Source: Pedobacter schmidteae
GTDB taxonomy: Bacteria > Bacteroidota > Bacteroidia > Sphingobacteriales > Sphingobacteriaceae
Assembly (NCBI RefSeq): GCF_900564155.1
Contig: NZ_LS999839.1
Location: 3,965,097 to 4,029,096 of the forward strand
DNA length: 64,000 nt
Direction of reading: 5' to 3'
In this document: piece by piece, positions 24,795-34,076 of the stretch
How positions within the stretch are numbered: the first letter of the stretch is position 1
Layout: each line of letters begins with the position of its first letter
Notes under the pieces: model-generated
What the model was told of the DNA's origin: nothing
The model's database searches: none
The model's input: only the letters and a program-made list of their open reading frames with translations
Position numbers and translations under genes: made by a program

Positions 24795-25976
24795 TTGAAA
24801 AAAGCAGATTTTAAGAAATTAGTAGAAAAATACCTGGATGGTGATGCTACCGAAGAAGAAATTACACTTCTTTTTAAATATTATGACGCCTTGCAGGACC
24901 CTGGTTTTTCCTGGGACGACTCGGCTATGGGGGATCAGGAAACTACCCATAAAATGTTATATTCAAGGATACTTAAAGATATCGATACTAGAAACACCCC
25001 ACGCTCTATTAACTGGATCAGGATTGCTGCTGCAATTCTGATTCTAGTATCAGTAGCCGCATTCTTTTCAAAGCATTACCTCGACGGGGATCGGGCTGTC
25101 AAAACAGCCTTCGAAAATGACATTCCTCCGGGAGGCAATAAAGCGGTGTTAACACTTGCAGATGGATCCAGAATCGCATTGAACGATGCCGGACACGGCG
25201 TGATAGCGCAACAAGCTGGATTTAAAATCAGTAAGACTGCTGACGGACAATTGGTTTATGAAATGTCGACAGCTGCATCGGGTAATTCAGGTATAGGGAA
25301 GTCGGGGATGAATACCATCAGCACGCCCAGAGGTGGGCAGTTCCAGGTGGTACTTCCTGATGGAACCAGGGTTTGGCTAAATGCGGCGTCTACCATTAAG
25401 TATCCCACACCATTTGACGGCAAAGGAAGGGTAGTGGAATTGAGTGGCGAAGCTTATTTTGAGGTAGCTAAGCTTGATTTAAAAAACAAAGCAGGAAGAG
25501 TTCCTTTTACTGTGAAAATAAATACTACCTCTGGTAATGGGGGCGAGGTACAGGTTTTGGGTACCCATTTTAATGTGATGGCTTATGAGGACGAGCGAAA
25601 AGTTAATACCACATTGCTGGAAGGTTCGGTGAAATTTAGTAAAGGAAGGGAAAGCAGATTGCTTAAGCCTGGTCAGCAATCTAGAACAGCAATTGGTGCA
25701 GATCCGCACATCAGCGTAATTGATGACGTATACATGGCCGAAGTGTTGGCCTGGAAAAATGACGAATTTGAATTTAACAATGTTGACATAGAAACGATTT
25801 TAAGGCAAATAGCCCGATGGTATGATGTGGAAGTAGTTGTTGAAGGCCAGTTGTCGTCCGAGAATTTCAGGGGCAAAATATCCAGAAATGAGCCTATTTC
25901 TCAGGTGCTTAAAGTGTTGAAATTAAATGGTATAAACTTAAAGATGGAAGGGAGAAAGATTATTGTAAAACCGTAA
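24795..25976 (+). CDS. FecR family anti-sigma factor
   Basis: A 393-residue transmembrane regulator that holds the ECF sigma inactive until a signal passes from the SusC plug. The N-terminal cytoplasmic anti-sigma domain (KKADFKKLVEKYLDGDATEEE) starts at the TTG at 24795; the frame goes back to TTG 24747 but that lead is unlike the family. A single transmembrane helix (IRIAAAILILVSVAAFF) follows, then a periplasmic FecR domain and a C-terminal DUF4974-like domain. No ATG start exists. The gene lies 97 bases after the sigma gene, and its product is the expected partner for the STN domain of the next gene. Confidence 0.93.
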   Translation: MKKADFKKLVEKYLDGDATEEEITLLFKYYDALQDPGFSWDDSAMGDQETTHKMLYSRILKDIDTRNTPRSINWIRIAAAILILVSVAAFFSKHYLDGDRAVKTAFENDIPPGGNKAVLTLADGSRIALNDAGHGVIAQQAGFKISKTADGQLVYEMSTAASGNSGIGKSGMNTISTPRGGQFQVVLPDGTRVWLNAASTIKYPTPFDGKGRVVELSGEAYFEVAKLDLKNKAGRVPFTVKINTTSGNGGEVQVLGTHFNVMAYEDERKVNTTLLEGSVKFSKGRESRLLKPGQQSRTAIGADPHISVIDDVYMAEVLAWKNDEFEFNNVDIETILRQIARWYDVEVVVEGQLSSENFRGKISRNEPISQVLKVLKLNGINLKMEGRKIIVKP

Positions 25977-26040
25977 CTAAACTAAAATTAACCAAATATA
26001 AAGTATTCTGTGAAACAGGGACTTATAGAAATAGCCAGAT

Positions 26041-26072
26041 AAAAAAACCGAAAGTGTTACGAGCACTTTCGG
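26041..26072 (-). terminator. Minus-strand intrinsic terminator in the susC leader
   Basis: Nine-base perfect stem (26048-26056 / 26064-26072), seven-base loop, then A7 at 26041-26047, which reads as U7 on the minus strand. On the plus strand it has no T-tract, so it would only be a leader hairpin there. No annotated minus-strand gene ends here, which is why an antisense RNA is proposed. Confidence 0.8.
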
Positions 26073-26134
26073 CTAAATAGTCTGGGCTAGTCATTGATAA
26101 TCATCATTTGACAGATTTGTACACAACCCAAACC
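26041..26134 (-). ncRNA. Predicted antisense RNA in the fecR-susC gap (DonS-like placement)
   Basis: On the minus strand, a -7 type box TATTTTTG (26146-26139) sits over the susC start, and a perfect hairpin with arms CCGAAAGTG and CACTTTCGG (26048-26056 / 26064-26072) followed by seven U closes the transcript at 26041. A transcript from about 26134 to 26041 would be ~94 nt and antisense to the susC leader. In Bacteroides, DonS-like antisense RNAs of about this size lie between the anti-sigma gene and susC of ECF-controlled PULs and repress them. No convincing -33 element was found, and there is no evidence of transcription. Confidence 0.45.
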
Positions 26135-26138
26135 AATC

Positions 26139-26146
26139 CAAAAATA
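26139..26146 (-). promoter_or_regulatory. Candidate minus-strand -7 box opposite the susC start
   Basis: CAAAAATA on the plus strand reads TATTTTTG on the minus strand, matching TAnnTTTG. It overlaps the first base of susC. No TTTG lies at the expected -33 distance, so the promoter would be weak or factor-dependent. Confidence 0.4.
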
Positions 26147-29100
26147 TGAATTTTTATATGAATTGCAGTCATCTCTGTAAAAGGCGATGGCTCAGGAAAA
26201 CAATATTGGTTATGAAATTAGCCACATTTATCATTTTTGCAGCTTGTATCCAGATCAGCGCTGCCGGCTTTGGCCAGATATCTATAAAGGAAAAGAACGC
26301 TTTACTGGAAACCATTTTGAAAAAAATAGAAAAACAAAGTGGGTATTCCTTTTGGTATAAAACAAATTTATTGAAAAAGGCCACCAGGGTTGATATGGAT
26401 GTGCATGATGCCAGCATCGAGGAGGTCTTATCAATAGCCTTTGCCGGACAGCCTATTACCTATATTCTTGAAAAGAAAAGCGTAATCCTTGAGCTAAAGA
26501 AGCCTCAATTTGCTTCTTTAACACCTTATGTCATCAAAAAAAAGGAGGTTCGGGGGACAGTCCGAGATTCGGTTGACATCCTTCCCGGAGTTTCGGTGAA
26601 AATTAAAGGAACAAATAAAGGAACCACCACTGACGGGAATGGAAAATATATACTGGATGTGCCGGACGATAACTCAATTCTGGTGTTTTCGATGGTAGGG
26701 TATGTTGAGCAGGAAATTGCGGTAAAAGACAGAGAGGTCATTAATGTGGTGATGCGGGTGTCGGCCAAAAGTTTGGATGATGTGGTTGTGGTGGCTTTTG
26801 GAAGCCAGAAAAAGACCACAATGGTGGGCTCGGTAGCTACTATTAACCCCAAAGAACTGAAAGGGCCTACCAGCAATTTAACTACCATGTTGGCAGGTAG
26901 GGTATCTGGTATGATTGCCTATCAGCGAAGCGGAGAGCCCGGGAGGGATAATGCGGATTTCTTTATACGCGGGGTAACTTCTTTTGGTACAGGTAAAGTA
27001 AACCCTTTGATTTTGATTAATGGAATTGAAATGGATCCACGCGATCTGGCCAGGATACAGCCGGATGATATTGCCGGATTTTCGGTATTGAAAGATGCTA
27101 CTGCCGCTGCGCTTTTTGGTGCTCGTGGTGCAAATGGAGTGGTTTTGGTAACTACCAAATCAGGGGTTGAAGGAAAAACGAAGTTCAATGTTAGATTTGA
27201 AAATTCCTTATCCTCCAATACCAGAAACTTTCAGCTGGCAGATAATATAACTTATATGAAACTGGCCAATGAAGCTGCAACTACCCGTAATGCACAGGCC
27301 CCGCCAACTTATCCCCTGGATAAAATTGCGAGAACTGAAGCTGGTCAGGATCCGTTGCTGTATCCCAATAACGACTGGATGAAACTGATGATTAAGGACA
27401 ATACACTAAATCAGCGCTTAAACTTTAACGTAAGTGGAGGTACTACCAAGGCGCAATACTATATTTCAGGAACCTATAATGTAGACAACGGTATTTTAAA
27501 ATCGCTGGAATTGAACGATTTTAATACGAATGTAAAAGCCCGTAATTATGAATTAAGGGCGAATGTGAATGTAAGGCTTACGCCAACTACAGAAGCGATT
27601 GTGAGGACTACAGGTCAGTTTGATGATTATAATGGCCCTATTGGTGGTGGTGGTAGAATATTTCAACGGGTACTATGGGCCAATCCGGTACAATTCCCTG
27701 CTATTTATCCGCAAACTATACAGTCATATTCCAAGCATCCTTTATTCGGCAATGCTTATGTATCGGGTCGTAATTTTTACAACAATCCTTATGCTTTTGC
27801 GCTATCAGGGTATTCGCAAACCAATACTTCAAATATGATTGCACAGTTGGAAGTGAAGCAGGATTTCAATTTTATCACCTCTGGTCTTACAGGACGATTA
27901 ATGGCTTACACCAGAAGAAATGCATATTTTGATGTCAGCAGAAGAAATTCACCATTTTATTATGGCTCGATAGCCGATCCTGAATTGGGGTTCAGGAATG
28001 TAGAATTGCTTAATGAAGGTTCGGCCAACGAATACTTAAGTTATGAACCCGGTGGTAAAGCTGTCAGCTCGTTTAACTGGATTGAAGCTGCGCTGAATTA
28101 CGATAAGAAGATAGAAAAGCATGCGCTTGGGGGGATGTTGATCAGTTATATCAACAATTACGTAACCGGTAATGCAGGTGATTTACAAAACTCACTTCCA
28201 CGGCGTAACATCAGTTTATCCGGACGTTTTACCTATTCGTATAATACGCGTTATATGATGGAGTTTAACTTCGGTTACAATGGTTCGGAGCGGTTCCATG
28301 AAAGCCAGCGTTTTGGTTTCTTCCCCTCTATTGGTGTAGCATGGAATGCAGCCGAAGAAACATTTATGAAGCCGGTAAAAGGTGTAATCAGTAAGCTGAA
28401 ATTCAGAGGATCATATGGTATTGTCGGAAACGACCAGATTGGGAACCTGAACGACCGCTTCTTTTACATGTCTAATGTGAATGTGAATAATGGCGAGAAG
28501 GGCTATACTTTTGGGGATAATTTTACAGAAGGTAAATCTGGAATCAGTATTACGCGCTATGCCAATACCAATATTACCTGGGAGCGGGCAGAGAAAAGCA
28601 ACATTGCCGTAGAGATGAGTTTGTTCAACAGTTTTAACCTTGAGCTTGACTTTTTTCATGAAAAACGGACCAATATATTAACCGGAAGATCATACATACC
28701 AGCTTCTATGGGATTAGGTGCAGGCGTGCAGGCAAATGTTGGACAAGCGACAGGGCAAGGGCTGGATGCGTCATTAGATTATTCCAAATCCTTTCCAAAT
28801 AATACCTGGCTTACTTTGCGGGGAACATTTACTTACGCGAAAAGCAAATACCTGGCGACAGAGGAGCCATTGTATCCATTAAATGTACACCTGTCCAGAA
28901 TTGGTAGTCCTATTTCGCAGCAGTATGGTTTAATTGCCGAGCGGTATTTCCTGGACGAACAGGAGGTGGCCAACTCTCCTCGTCAGAATTATGGATTGTA
29001 CTCGGCAGGTGATATCAAATACAGAGATGTGAACGGCGATGGCCAAATCACCAATCTGGATAGGGTACCAATCGGATATCCAACCATGCCCGAAATTATC

Positions 29101-29601
29101 TATGGTTTTGGATTTTCTTATGGCTACAAGGCTTTTGATATCAGTGCATTTTTTCAAGGTCAGGCACGTTCTACATTTTGGATAAACCCAGGGAATATTG
29201 CACCGTTTATTATGCACAACGGAACAGATACCAATCCTGTTTCGGGAGCACAAAACGGATTACTTTCTGTTATTGCCGAAAGCCACTGGTCTGAAGAAAA
29301 CAGAAATCTCTATGCTTTTTATCCCCGTTTGTCAGATCAGTCGAGCCCCAATAACTATCAAACTTCTACCTGGTGGATGAGAAATGGTGCTTTTTTGAGG
29401 TTGAAAAGTGTAGAGCTTGGGTTTAATATGCCTACAAAAACACTGAAGAGACTTGGTCTTTCCAACCTCAGGCTGTATACCAATGCCATGAATTTATTTG
29501 CAATAAGCAAGTTCAAAATGTGGGATGTGGAAATGGGCGGAGATGGTTTAGGTTACCCGGTGCAACGGGTAATGAACTTCGGAGCAATCTTAGGCTTTTA
29601 A
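26146..29601 (+). CDS. SusC/RagA family TonB-linked outer-membrane protein with STN domain
   Basis: A 1151-residue TonB-dependent transporter. After the signal segment it carries an STN domain (about 50-115, LLETILKKIEKQSGYSFWYK region), then a CarboxypepD_reg-like domain (130-205), the plug (about 215-330, VLKDATAAALFGARGANGVV), and a large barrel. The STN domain marks signalling transporters that talk to a FecR anti-sigma, and indeed fecR is directly upstream. It forms a complex with the SusD protein encoded next. Substrate is likely a glycan; the exact one is not visible. Confidence 0.95.
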   Translation: MNFYMNCSHLCKRRWLRKTILVMKLATFIIFAACIQISAAGFGQISIKEKNALLETILKKIEKQSGYSFWYKTNLLKKATRVDMDVHDASIEEVLSIAFAGQPITYILEKKSVILELKKPQFASLTPYVIKKKEVRGTVRDSVDILPGVSVKIKGTNKGTTTDGNGKYILDVPDDNSILVFSMVGYVEQEIAVKDREVINVVMRVSAKSLDDVVVVAFGSQKKTTMVGSVATINPKELKGPTSNLTTMLAGRVSGMIAYQRSGEPGRDNADFFIRGVTSFGTGKVNPLILINGIEMDPRDLARIQPDDIAGFSVLKDATAAALFGARGANGVVLVTTKSGVEGKTKFNVRFENSLSSNTRNFQLADNITYMKLANEAATTRNAQAPPTYPLDKIARTEAGQDPLLYPNNDWMKLMIKDNTLNQRLNFNVSGGTTKAQYYISGTYNVDNGILKSLELNDFNTNVKARNYELRANVNVRLTPTTEAIVRTTGQFDDYNGPIGGGGRIFQRVLWANPVQFPAIYPQTIQSYSKHPLFGNAYVSGRNFYNNPYAFALSGYSQTNTSNMIAQLEVKQDFNFITSGLTGRLMAYTRRNAYFDVSRRNSPFYYGSIADPELGFRNVELLNEGSANEYLSYEPGGKAVSSFNWIEAALNYDKKIEKHALGGMLISYINNYVTGNAGDLQNSLPRRNISLSGRFTYSYNTRYMMEFNFGYNGSERFHESQRFGFFPSIGVAWNAAEETFMKPVKGVISKLKFRGSYGIVGNDQIGNLNDRFFYMSNVNVNNGEKGYTFGDNFTEGKSGISITRYANTNITWERAEKSNIAVEMSLFNSFNLELDFFHEKRTNILTGRSYIPASMGLGAGVQANVGQATGQGLDASLDYSKSFPNNTWLTLRGTFTYAKSKYLATEEPLYPLNVHLSRIGSPISQQYGLIAERYFLDEQEVANSPRQNYGLYSAGDIKYRDVNGDGQITNLDRVPIGYPTMPEIIYGFGFSYGYKAFDISAFFQGQARSTFWINPGNIAPFIMHNGTDTNPVSGAQNGLLSVIAESHWSEENRNLYAFYPRLSDQSSPNNYQTSTWWMRNGAFLRLKSVELGFNMPTKTLKRLGLSNLRLYTNAMNLFAISKFKMWDVEMGGDGLGYPVQRVMNFGAILGF

Positions 29602-29620
29602 TCCGATAAATGATACGATC

Positions 29621-31558
29621 ATGAAGAATAGAAACTCAACATATTTCAATCAAAAACTATCTGGTTTGAAAAAGATAGTTCCGATAATGCTACTTTTAGC
29701 GGCTCTTTTGGGCTGTACCAAATCTTATTTAGACGTGGTGCCCGATAATGTACCCACATTAGAACACGCTTTTGCCAATAGGTATGAAGCCGAAAAATAT
29801 CTGTACACCTGTTATTCCTATTTACCTACTGTTGATCTGGTTTCCAATGTTTTGTTTTTTGGAACGGACGACATGTGGACCTGGTTTTTTAACCATCACA
29901 GTTATCAATCGCCTTGGAAAATTGCCAGAGGGGAACAAAATGTGGTGAGCCCGCTGGTAAATACCTGGAATGGTGAAAATCATGCAAAGCCAATGTTTAA
30001 TGCGATAAGGGATTGCAATATTTTTCTGGAAAATGTGGCAGACTATAATAAAGTCCCGGATCTTGATCCACAGATGAGGAAAAGATGGATTGCTGAAGGC
30101 AAGTTTTTAAAAGCTTACTATCATTTCTATTTGTTCAGGATGTATGGGCCAATTCCAATTGTGGATGTGAACCTGCCGATCTCTGCATCGCCAGATGAGG
30201 TTAAGGTAAAAAGACAACCTGTAGACAAAGTGGTAGACTTTATTGCTACACTTTTAGATGAAGCCGCTGTAGATTTACCTCCTGCTATTCAAAAGCAAAA
30301 CACAGAGGCCGGACGGGTTACGAGAGCTGCTGCCTTGATGTTAAAAGCCAAATTATTGGTTACCGCTGCCAGCCCCTTGTTTAACGGGAATGCCGATTAT
30401 GCTAATTTTAAAGATAAAGACAACATAGCGTTGTTTAATCCGATATACCAGGATGCAAAATGGAAGCGTGCTGCAGATGCCTGCGCCGCTGCTTTGGATG
30501 GTACTACCGGAGTAAAACTATATGAGTTCAGTCCAGGTGTGATCAAGGTTTCAGACACCACCAGGATACAGATGAATATTCGCGGAAGTGTAACCGAAAA
30601 ATGGAACAGTGAATTGATATGGGGGCGCTCAGTTCAGAATACCAATGAAATTCAACGTGGGGCAATGGCCGATAATATTGACCCTTCTGTACCTAAGCCT
30701 ACCTATAGCGGATCTTATTTTTCTGTTACCATGAGTATGGCCGAACGGTTTTATTCGGACAAAGGTGTTCCTATAAATGAAGATAAAACCTGGGATTATG
30801 CGCGAAGATATGAAGTAAAAGTAGCTGAGGAGGTGGATCGTTTTAACTTGCAACCTAAATACACTACGGCTAAGCTGAACTTTAATCGCGAAAACCGCTT
30901 TTACGCCAGTCTGGGTTTTGATGGTGGCAGGTGGTATTTACAAAGCAATACCTCTGATTTGAATAGCTGGGTAATTAATGCAAAGTTTGGTCAGCTACAG
31001 GGAAAACAGCGCGATATGTACTTCAACGAAACAGGGTACTGGCCAAAGAAACTGGTAAACTGGAAGTTTGTACAAACTACGACCAGTTATAGTGCAGAAT
31101 CATATCCATGGCCGGAGATGCGCCTGGCGGATCTCTATCTGTTATATGCCGAAGCATTGAATGAAATTGGAATGCAGCCGGAGGCAATCGTTTATCTTGA
31201 TCTGATCAGAAAGCGCGCTGGGTTGAAAGGAGTGGCCGAATCGTGGATGGCTTATTCTAACAGACCAAACAAGTATACCAATAAGGACGGCCTTAGAGAA
31301 ATTATTCAACAGGAACGTGAAATAGAACTGGCATTTGAAGGGTCGCGTTTATGGGACTTGCGGCGCTGGAAAACAGCAGAGGTGCTGCAGAATAAGAATG
31401 TTCAGGGTTGGGATATTTATGGAAAAACAACCACTGAATACTACAGGTTAAGAACGCTTTGGAATCAGGAGTTCATTTCTCCGCGGGATTATTTATGGCC
31501 GCTGAAGGAAGATGAATTGCTTAAAAATCCAAATTTAGTACAAAACCCAGGATGGTAA
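29621..31558 (+). CDS. RagB/SusD family nutrient-binding outer-membrane lipoprotein
   Basis: A 645-residue surface lipoprotein that closes over SusC and captures ligand. The lipobox is LLGC, with Cys near residue 32. SusD-type hallmarks are SYLDVVPDNVPTLEHAF at the start of the mature protein, the TPR-like helices (RWIAEGKFLKAYYHFYLFRMYGP without linker), and the C-terminal RAGLKGV and EREIELAFEGSRLWDLRRWK region. It begins 19 bases after susC. Confident. Confidence 0.95.
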   Translation: MKNRNSTYFNQKLSGLKKIVPIMLLLAALLGCTKSYLDVVPDNVPTLEHAFANRYEAEKYLYTCYSYLPTVDLVSNVLFFGTDDMWTWFFNHHSYQSPWKIARGEQNVVSPLVNTWNGENHAKPMFNAIRDCNIFLENVADYNKVPDLDPQMRKRWIAEGKFLKAYYHFYLFRMYGPIPIVDVNLPISASPDEVKVKRQPVDKVVDFIATLLDEAAVDLPPAIQKQNTEAGRVTRAAALMLKAKLLVTAASPLFNGNADYANFKDKDNIALFNPIYQDAKWKRAADACAAALDGTTGVKLYEFSPGVIKVSDTTRIQMNIRGSVTEKWNSELIWGRSVQNTNEIQRGAMADNIDPSVPKPTYSGSYFSVTMSMAERFYSDKGVPINEDKTWDYARRYEVKVAEEVDRFNLQPKYTTAKLNFNRENRFYASLGFDGGRWYLQSNTSDLNSWVINAKFGQLQGKQRDMYFNETGYWPKKLVNWKFVQTTTSYSAESYPWPEMRLADLYLLYAEALNEIGMQPEAIVYLDLIRKRAGLKGVAESWMAYSNRPNKYTNKDGLREIIQQEREIELAFEGSRLWDLRRWKTAEVLQNKNVQGWDIYGKTTTEYYRLRTLWNQEFISPRDYLWPLKEDELLKNPNLVQNPGW

Positions 31559-31574
31559 ACCAAATATAAAAGCT

Positions 31575-32768
31575 ATGAAGAATTATATATCGATCGTTTT
31601 TTTGTGCGCTATTCTATTTGCTGCATGTAAAACCGATGTCAATGCTCCGCTGGAAGCCGATGGAGCTGCTCCAAAAAAAATTACCGATTTAAAAGTTGAA
31701 AATACACCAGGGGGAGCGAAACTGACTTATAATGTGCCTTCTGATCCTAATCTGTTGTATGTATTGGCTGAGGTAGGTGTCGGAAATGGGATTACCCGGG
31801 TATTTAAGTCCTCTCACTATAATAATACCTTACAAATTGATGGTGTACCCAATACGGCACCAAGGATGATAAAGGTTTACAGTGTAAATAAGAGTGAGCT
31901 GAGATCCGAACCCATAGATGTAGAGATCAAACCTTTAACACCCCCATTTTTGGAAGTGTTTAAAACCATTGATGTGGATAAGGACTTTGGCGGTGTAAAA
32001 GTCATATTCCAAAACAAAACGGGGGCCGATTTGGCCATTGCTATGCAGCGGGTTAAGCCCGATGGAACCTTTGCCGATATAGGCACCTATTTTACAAAAC
32101 TAAAGGAAGGCAATTATACCTTCCGCGGTCTGGAAGCAAAAACAATAAAGGTGGCCACATTTATTAAAGACCGATGGGGAAATAGTTCCGATACATTGTA
32201 TAAAGAAGTGACCCCATTGTTTGAAAAAATGCTGGATAAAGGTTTGTTTAAGGATATCACCTTACCTGGCGATGCATCTATATATACTACAGAATGGAAT
32301 ATTGCCAAGCGATTTATTTGGGACGGAAATTGGTCGTCAAATTTTAATGAACCTTATGGCAACTGGCTAAACGTGAGTACCAACGGACCAAATGATGGTA
32401 CGCCAATGCACATTACTTTTGATATGGGTGTAACGGCAAAACTGAGCCGTTTCAGAATAAACCACTACTATCGTTACATCGATCGCGGAATGCGTAAGTA
32501 TGAAATATGGGGCCGCACGGCCACACCGGTCGACGGAAGCTGGAATGGATGGGTAAAACTGATCAGTTATGAGCAGAAAAAACCATCAGGCTTACCTGGG
32601 GAGTCGTATACAGCAGCTGACGCCGAGGCCTGGATTGCCGGCGACAACGGGAACTTTGACAATTCATTTCCGGCAGTTCGTTACATCAGAATCAAATGCC
32701 TGGAAAATTGGGTGGGACATGGAAATCTCAATTTTGCTGAAATATCCCTTTACGGAAGCGACCAGTAA
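31575..32768 (+). CDS. DUF4959/DUF5000-type surface lipoprotein
   Basis: A 397-residue lipoprotein (lipobox FAAC, Cys18). The first part resembles DUF4959 (about 35-120), a second fibronectin-like stretch DUF5126 (about 120-210), and the last 190 residues match a DUF5000 domain, a galactose-binding-like beta sandwich; note RFIWDGNWSSNF, KYEIWGR and VRYIRIKCLENW. Its C-terminal half is clearly homologous to that of the next gene. Likely a SusE/F-like glycan-binding accessory on the cell surface. Confidence 0.85.
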   Translation: MKNYISIVFLCAILFAACKTDVNAPLEADGAAPKKITDLKVENTPGGAKLTYNVPSDPNLLYVLAEVGVGNGITRVFKSSHYNNTLQIDGVPNTAPRMIKVYSVNKSELRSEPIDVEIKPLTPPFLEVFKTIDVDKDFGGVKVIFQNKTGADLAIAMQRVKPDGTFADIGTYFTKLKEGNYTFRGLEAKTIKVATFIKDRWGNSSDTLYKEVTPLFEKMLDKGLFKDITLPGDASIYTTEWNIAKRFIWDGNWSSNFNEPYGNWLNVSTNGPNDGTPMHITFDMGVTAKLSRFRINHYYRYIDRGMRKYEIWGRTATPVDGSWNGWVKLISYEQKKPSGLPGESYTAADAEAWIAGDNGNFDNSFPAVRYIRIKCLENWVGHGNLNFAEISLYGSDQ

Positions 32769-32808
32769 CATTGGATAATTATATAAGCTATTAATCATAA
32801 AGCATAAG

Positions 32809-34029
32809 ATGATGAATAAACTAATTATAGGTATTTTACTATTGGGTGTGGTTGTAATGTCCTGCTCAAAAATGGACGAATACAAGAAGTTTACCGATGG
32901 GAAAGAGATTTCCTATGCCGGCAAGGCAGATACCGTTAAAGTTTTCTCGGGAATGAACAGGGTGAAAATCTCCTGGATGCTGTTGTCAGATCCGAAAATA
33001 AATAAAACTGTAATTTACTGGGGAAACCGCTCAGATTCTGTGGTGGTAAATGTGGAACGCAAACCGGGAGTTGAAACCTTGAGTTACTTATTGGAAGGCT
33101 TAAAAGAAGGCAATTACAGCTTTGAATTGGTTACTTACGACAATCTTGGCCATAAGTCAGTGCCAGCTTTTAAATCGGCAAAGGTATATGGTGACAAATA
33201 TGTTAGTTCTTTGTTAGATAGAGCGCTATTATCTACAGAACTCGTTACCCAGAATACAATCATGCTCAAGTGGGGCGATGCGGAAGCTACTTCAACCGGG
33301 GTAGAAATCCTTTATCAGAAAGAAAATGGAACCAGTCAGCTGATAAAGCTTGCCAATACTGATAAAGAACTGGTTTTAAACAATTATCTGAAAGGAAGCC
33401 AGTTTAAATATCGGACATTGTTTGTGCCTGATAGTATGGTTATTGACACCTTTCGTACGGCCTATAAAAGTACCGCACCCATTTATGAAAAACGACTGGA
33501 CAAGAGTTTGTTTAAGGATGTTACCTTTCCCGGAGATGCTGCTATTTATACCAATGCCAGTAACATCAATAAAAAATTCATATGGGACGGAACGTTTTCT
33601 TCCAGTTTTGATGACCCTTATGGTAACTACCTGAACCTAACCACCAACGACGCCAATAAAACCCAACCACTTCACATTTCTTTTGATTTGGGGGTAACTG
33701 AACAATTGCGGCGGTTTAAATTGAATCATTATTATACTTATGAGGACAGGGCCATACGGCAGTATGAAATCTGGGGATCTGCCAACCCACCAGCAGATGG
33801 GAGCTGGACAGGCTGGGTAAAAATGGCCAGTGTTGAACAGTTAAAGCCATCGGGCAAACCGATAGGTTCGTATAATGAGGCAGATAAAGTAGCCTGGGTA
33901 AATGGGGACAATGTTATCTTTCCTTCCGATTTGCCAAAGGTAAGGTACATCAGAATCAAATGCCTTAAAAACTGGAAGGGAGAAACCAATATGTCTTTCT
34001 CTGAGGTAACTTTTTGGGCGGTAGACTAG
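32809..34029 (+). CDS. DUF4998/DUF5000-type surface lipoprotein
   Basis: A 406-residue lipoprotein (lipobox VMSC, Cys19 or so). The N-terminal half has a DUF4998-like fibronectin-type region (YAGKADTVKVFSGMNRVKISW), different from that of the previous gene, while the C-terminal half (about 225-405) aligns closely with it: LDKSLFKDVTFPGDAAIY, KFIWDGTFSSSF, QYEIWGSA and VRYIRIKCLKNW. It is 40 bases downstream on the same strand. Probably a second glycan-binding accessory of the locus. Confidence 0.85.
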   Translation: MMNKLIIGILLLGVVVMSCSKMDEYKKFTDGKEISYAGKADTVKVFSGMNRVKISWMLLSDPKINKTVIYWGNRSDSVVVNVERKPGVETLSYLLEGLKEGNYSFELVTYDNLGHKSVPAFKSAKVYGDKYVSSLLDRALLSTELVTQNTIMLKWGDAEATSTGVEILYQKENGTSQLIKLANTDKELVLNNYLKGSQFKYRTLFVPDSMVIDTFRTAYKSTAPIYEKRLDKSLFKDVTFPGDAAIYTNASNINKKFIWDGTFSSSFDDPYGNYLNLTTNDANKTQPLHISFDLGVTEQLRRFKLNHYYTYEDRAIRQYEIWGSANPPADGSWTGWVKMASVEQLKPSGKPIGSYNEADKVAWVNGDNVIFPSDLPKVRYIRIKCLKNWKGETNMSFSEVTFWAVD

Positions 34030-34076
34030 CTGCTGCCTCGGAGAGTCTTTATTGTTAACCATTAAATAAAATATCA

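Noticed and set aside
26048..26072. Hairpin read as a plus-strand terminator between fecR and susC
   Set aside because: There is no T-tract on the plus strand; the A7 run makes it a terminator only on the minus strand.
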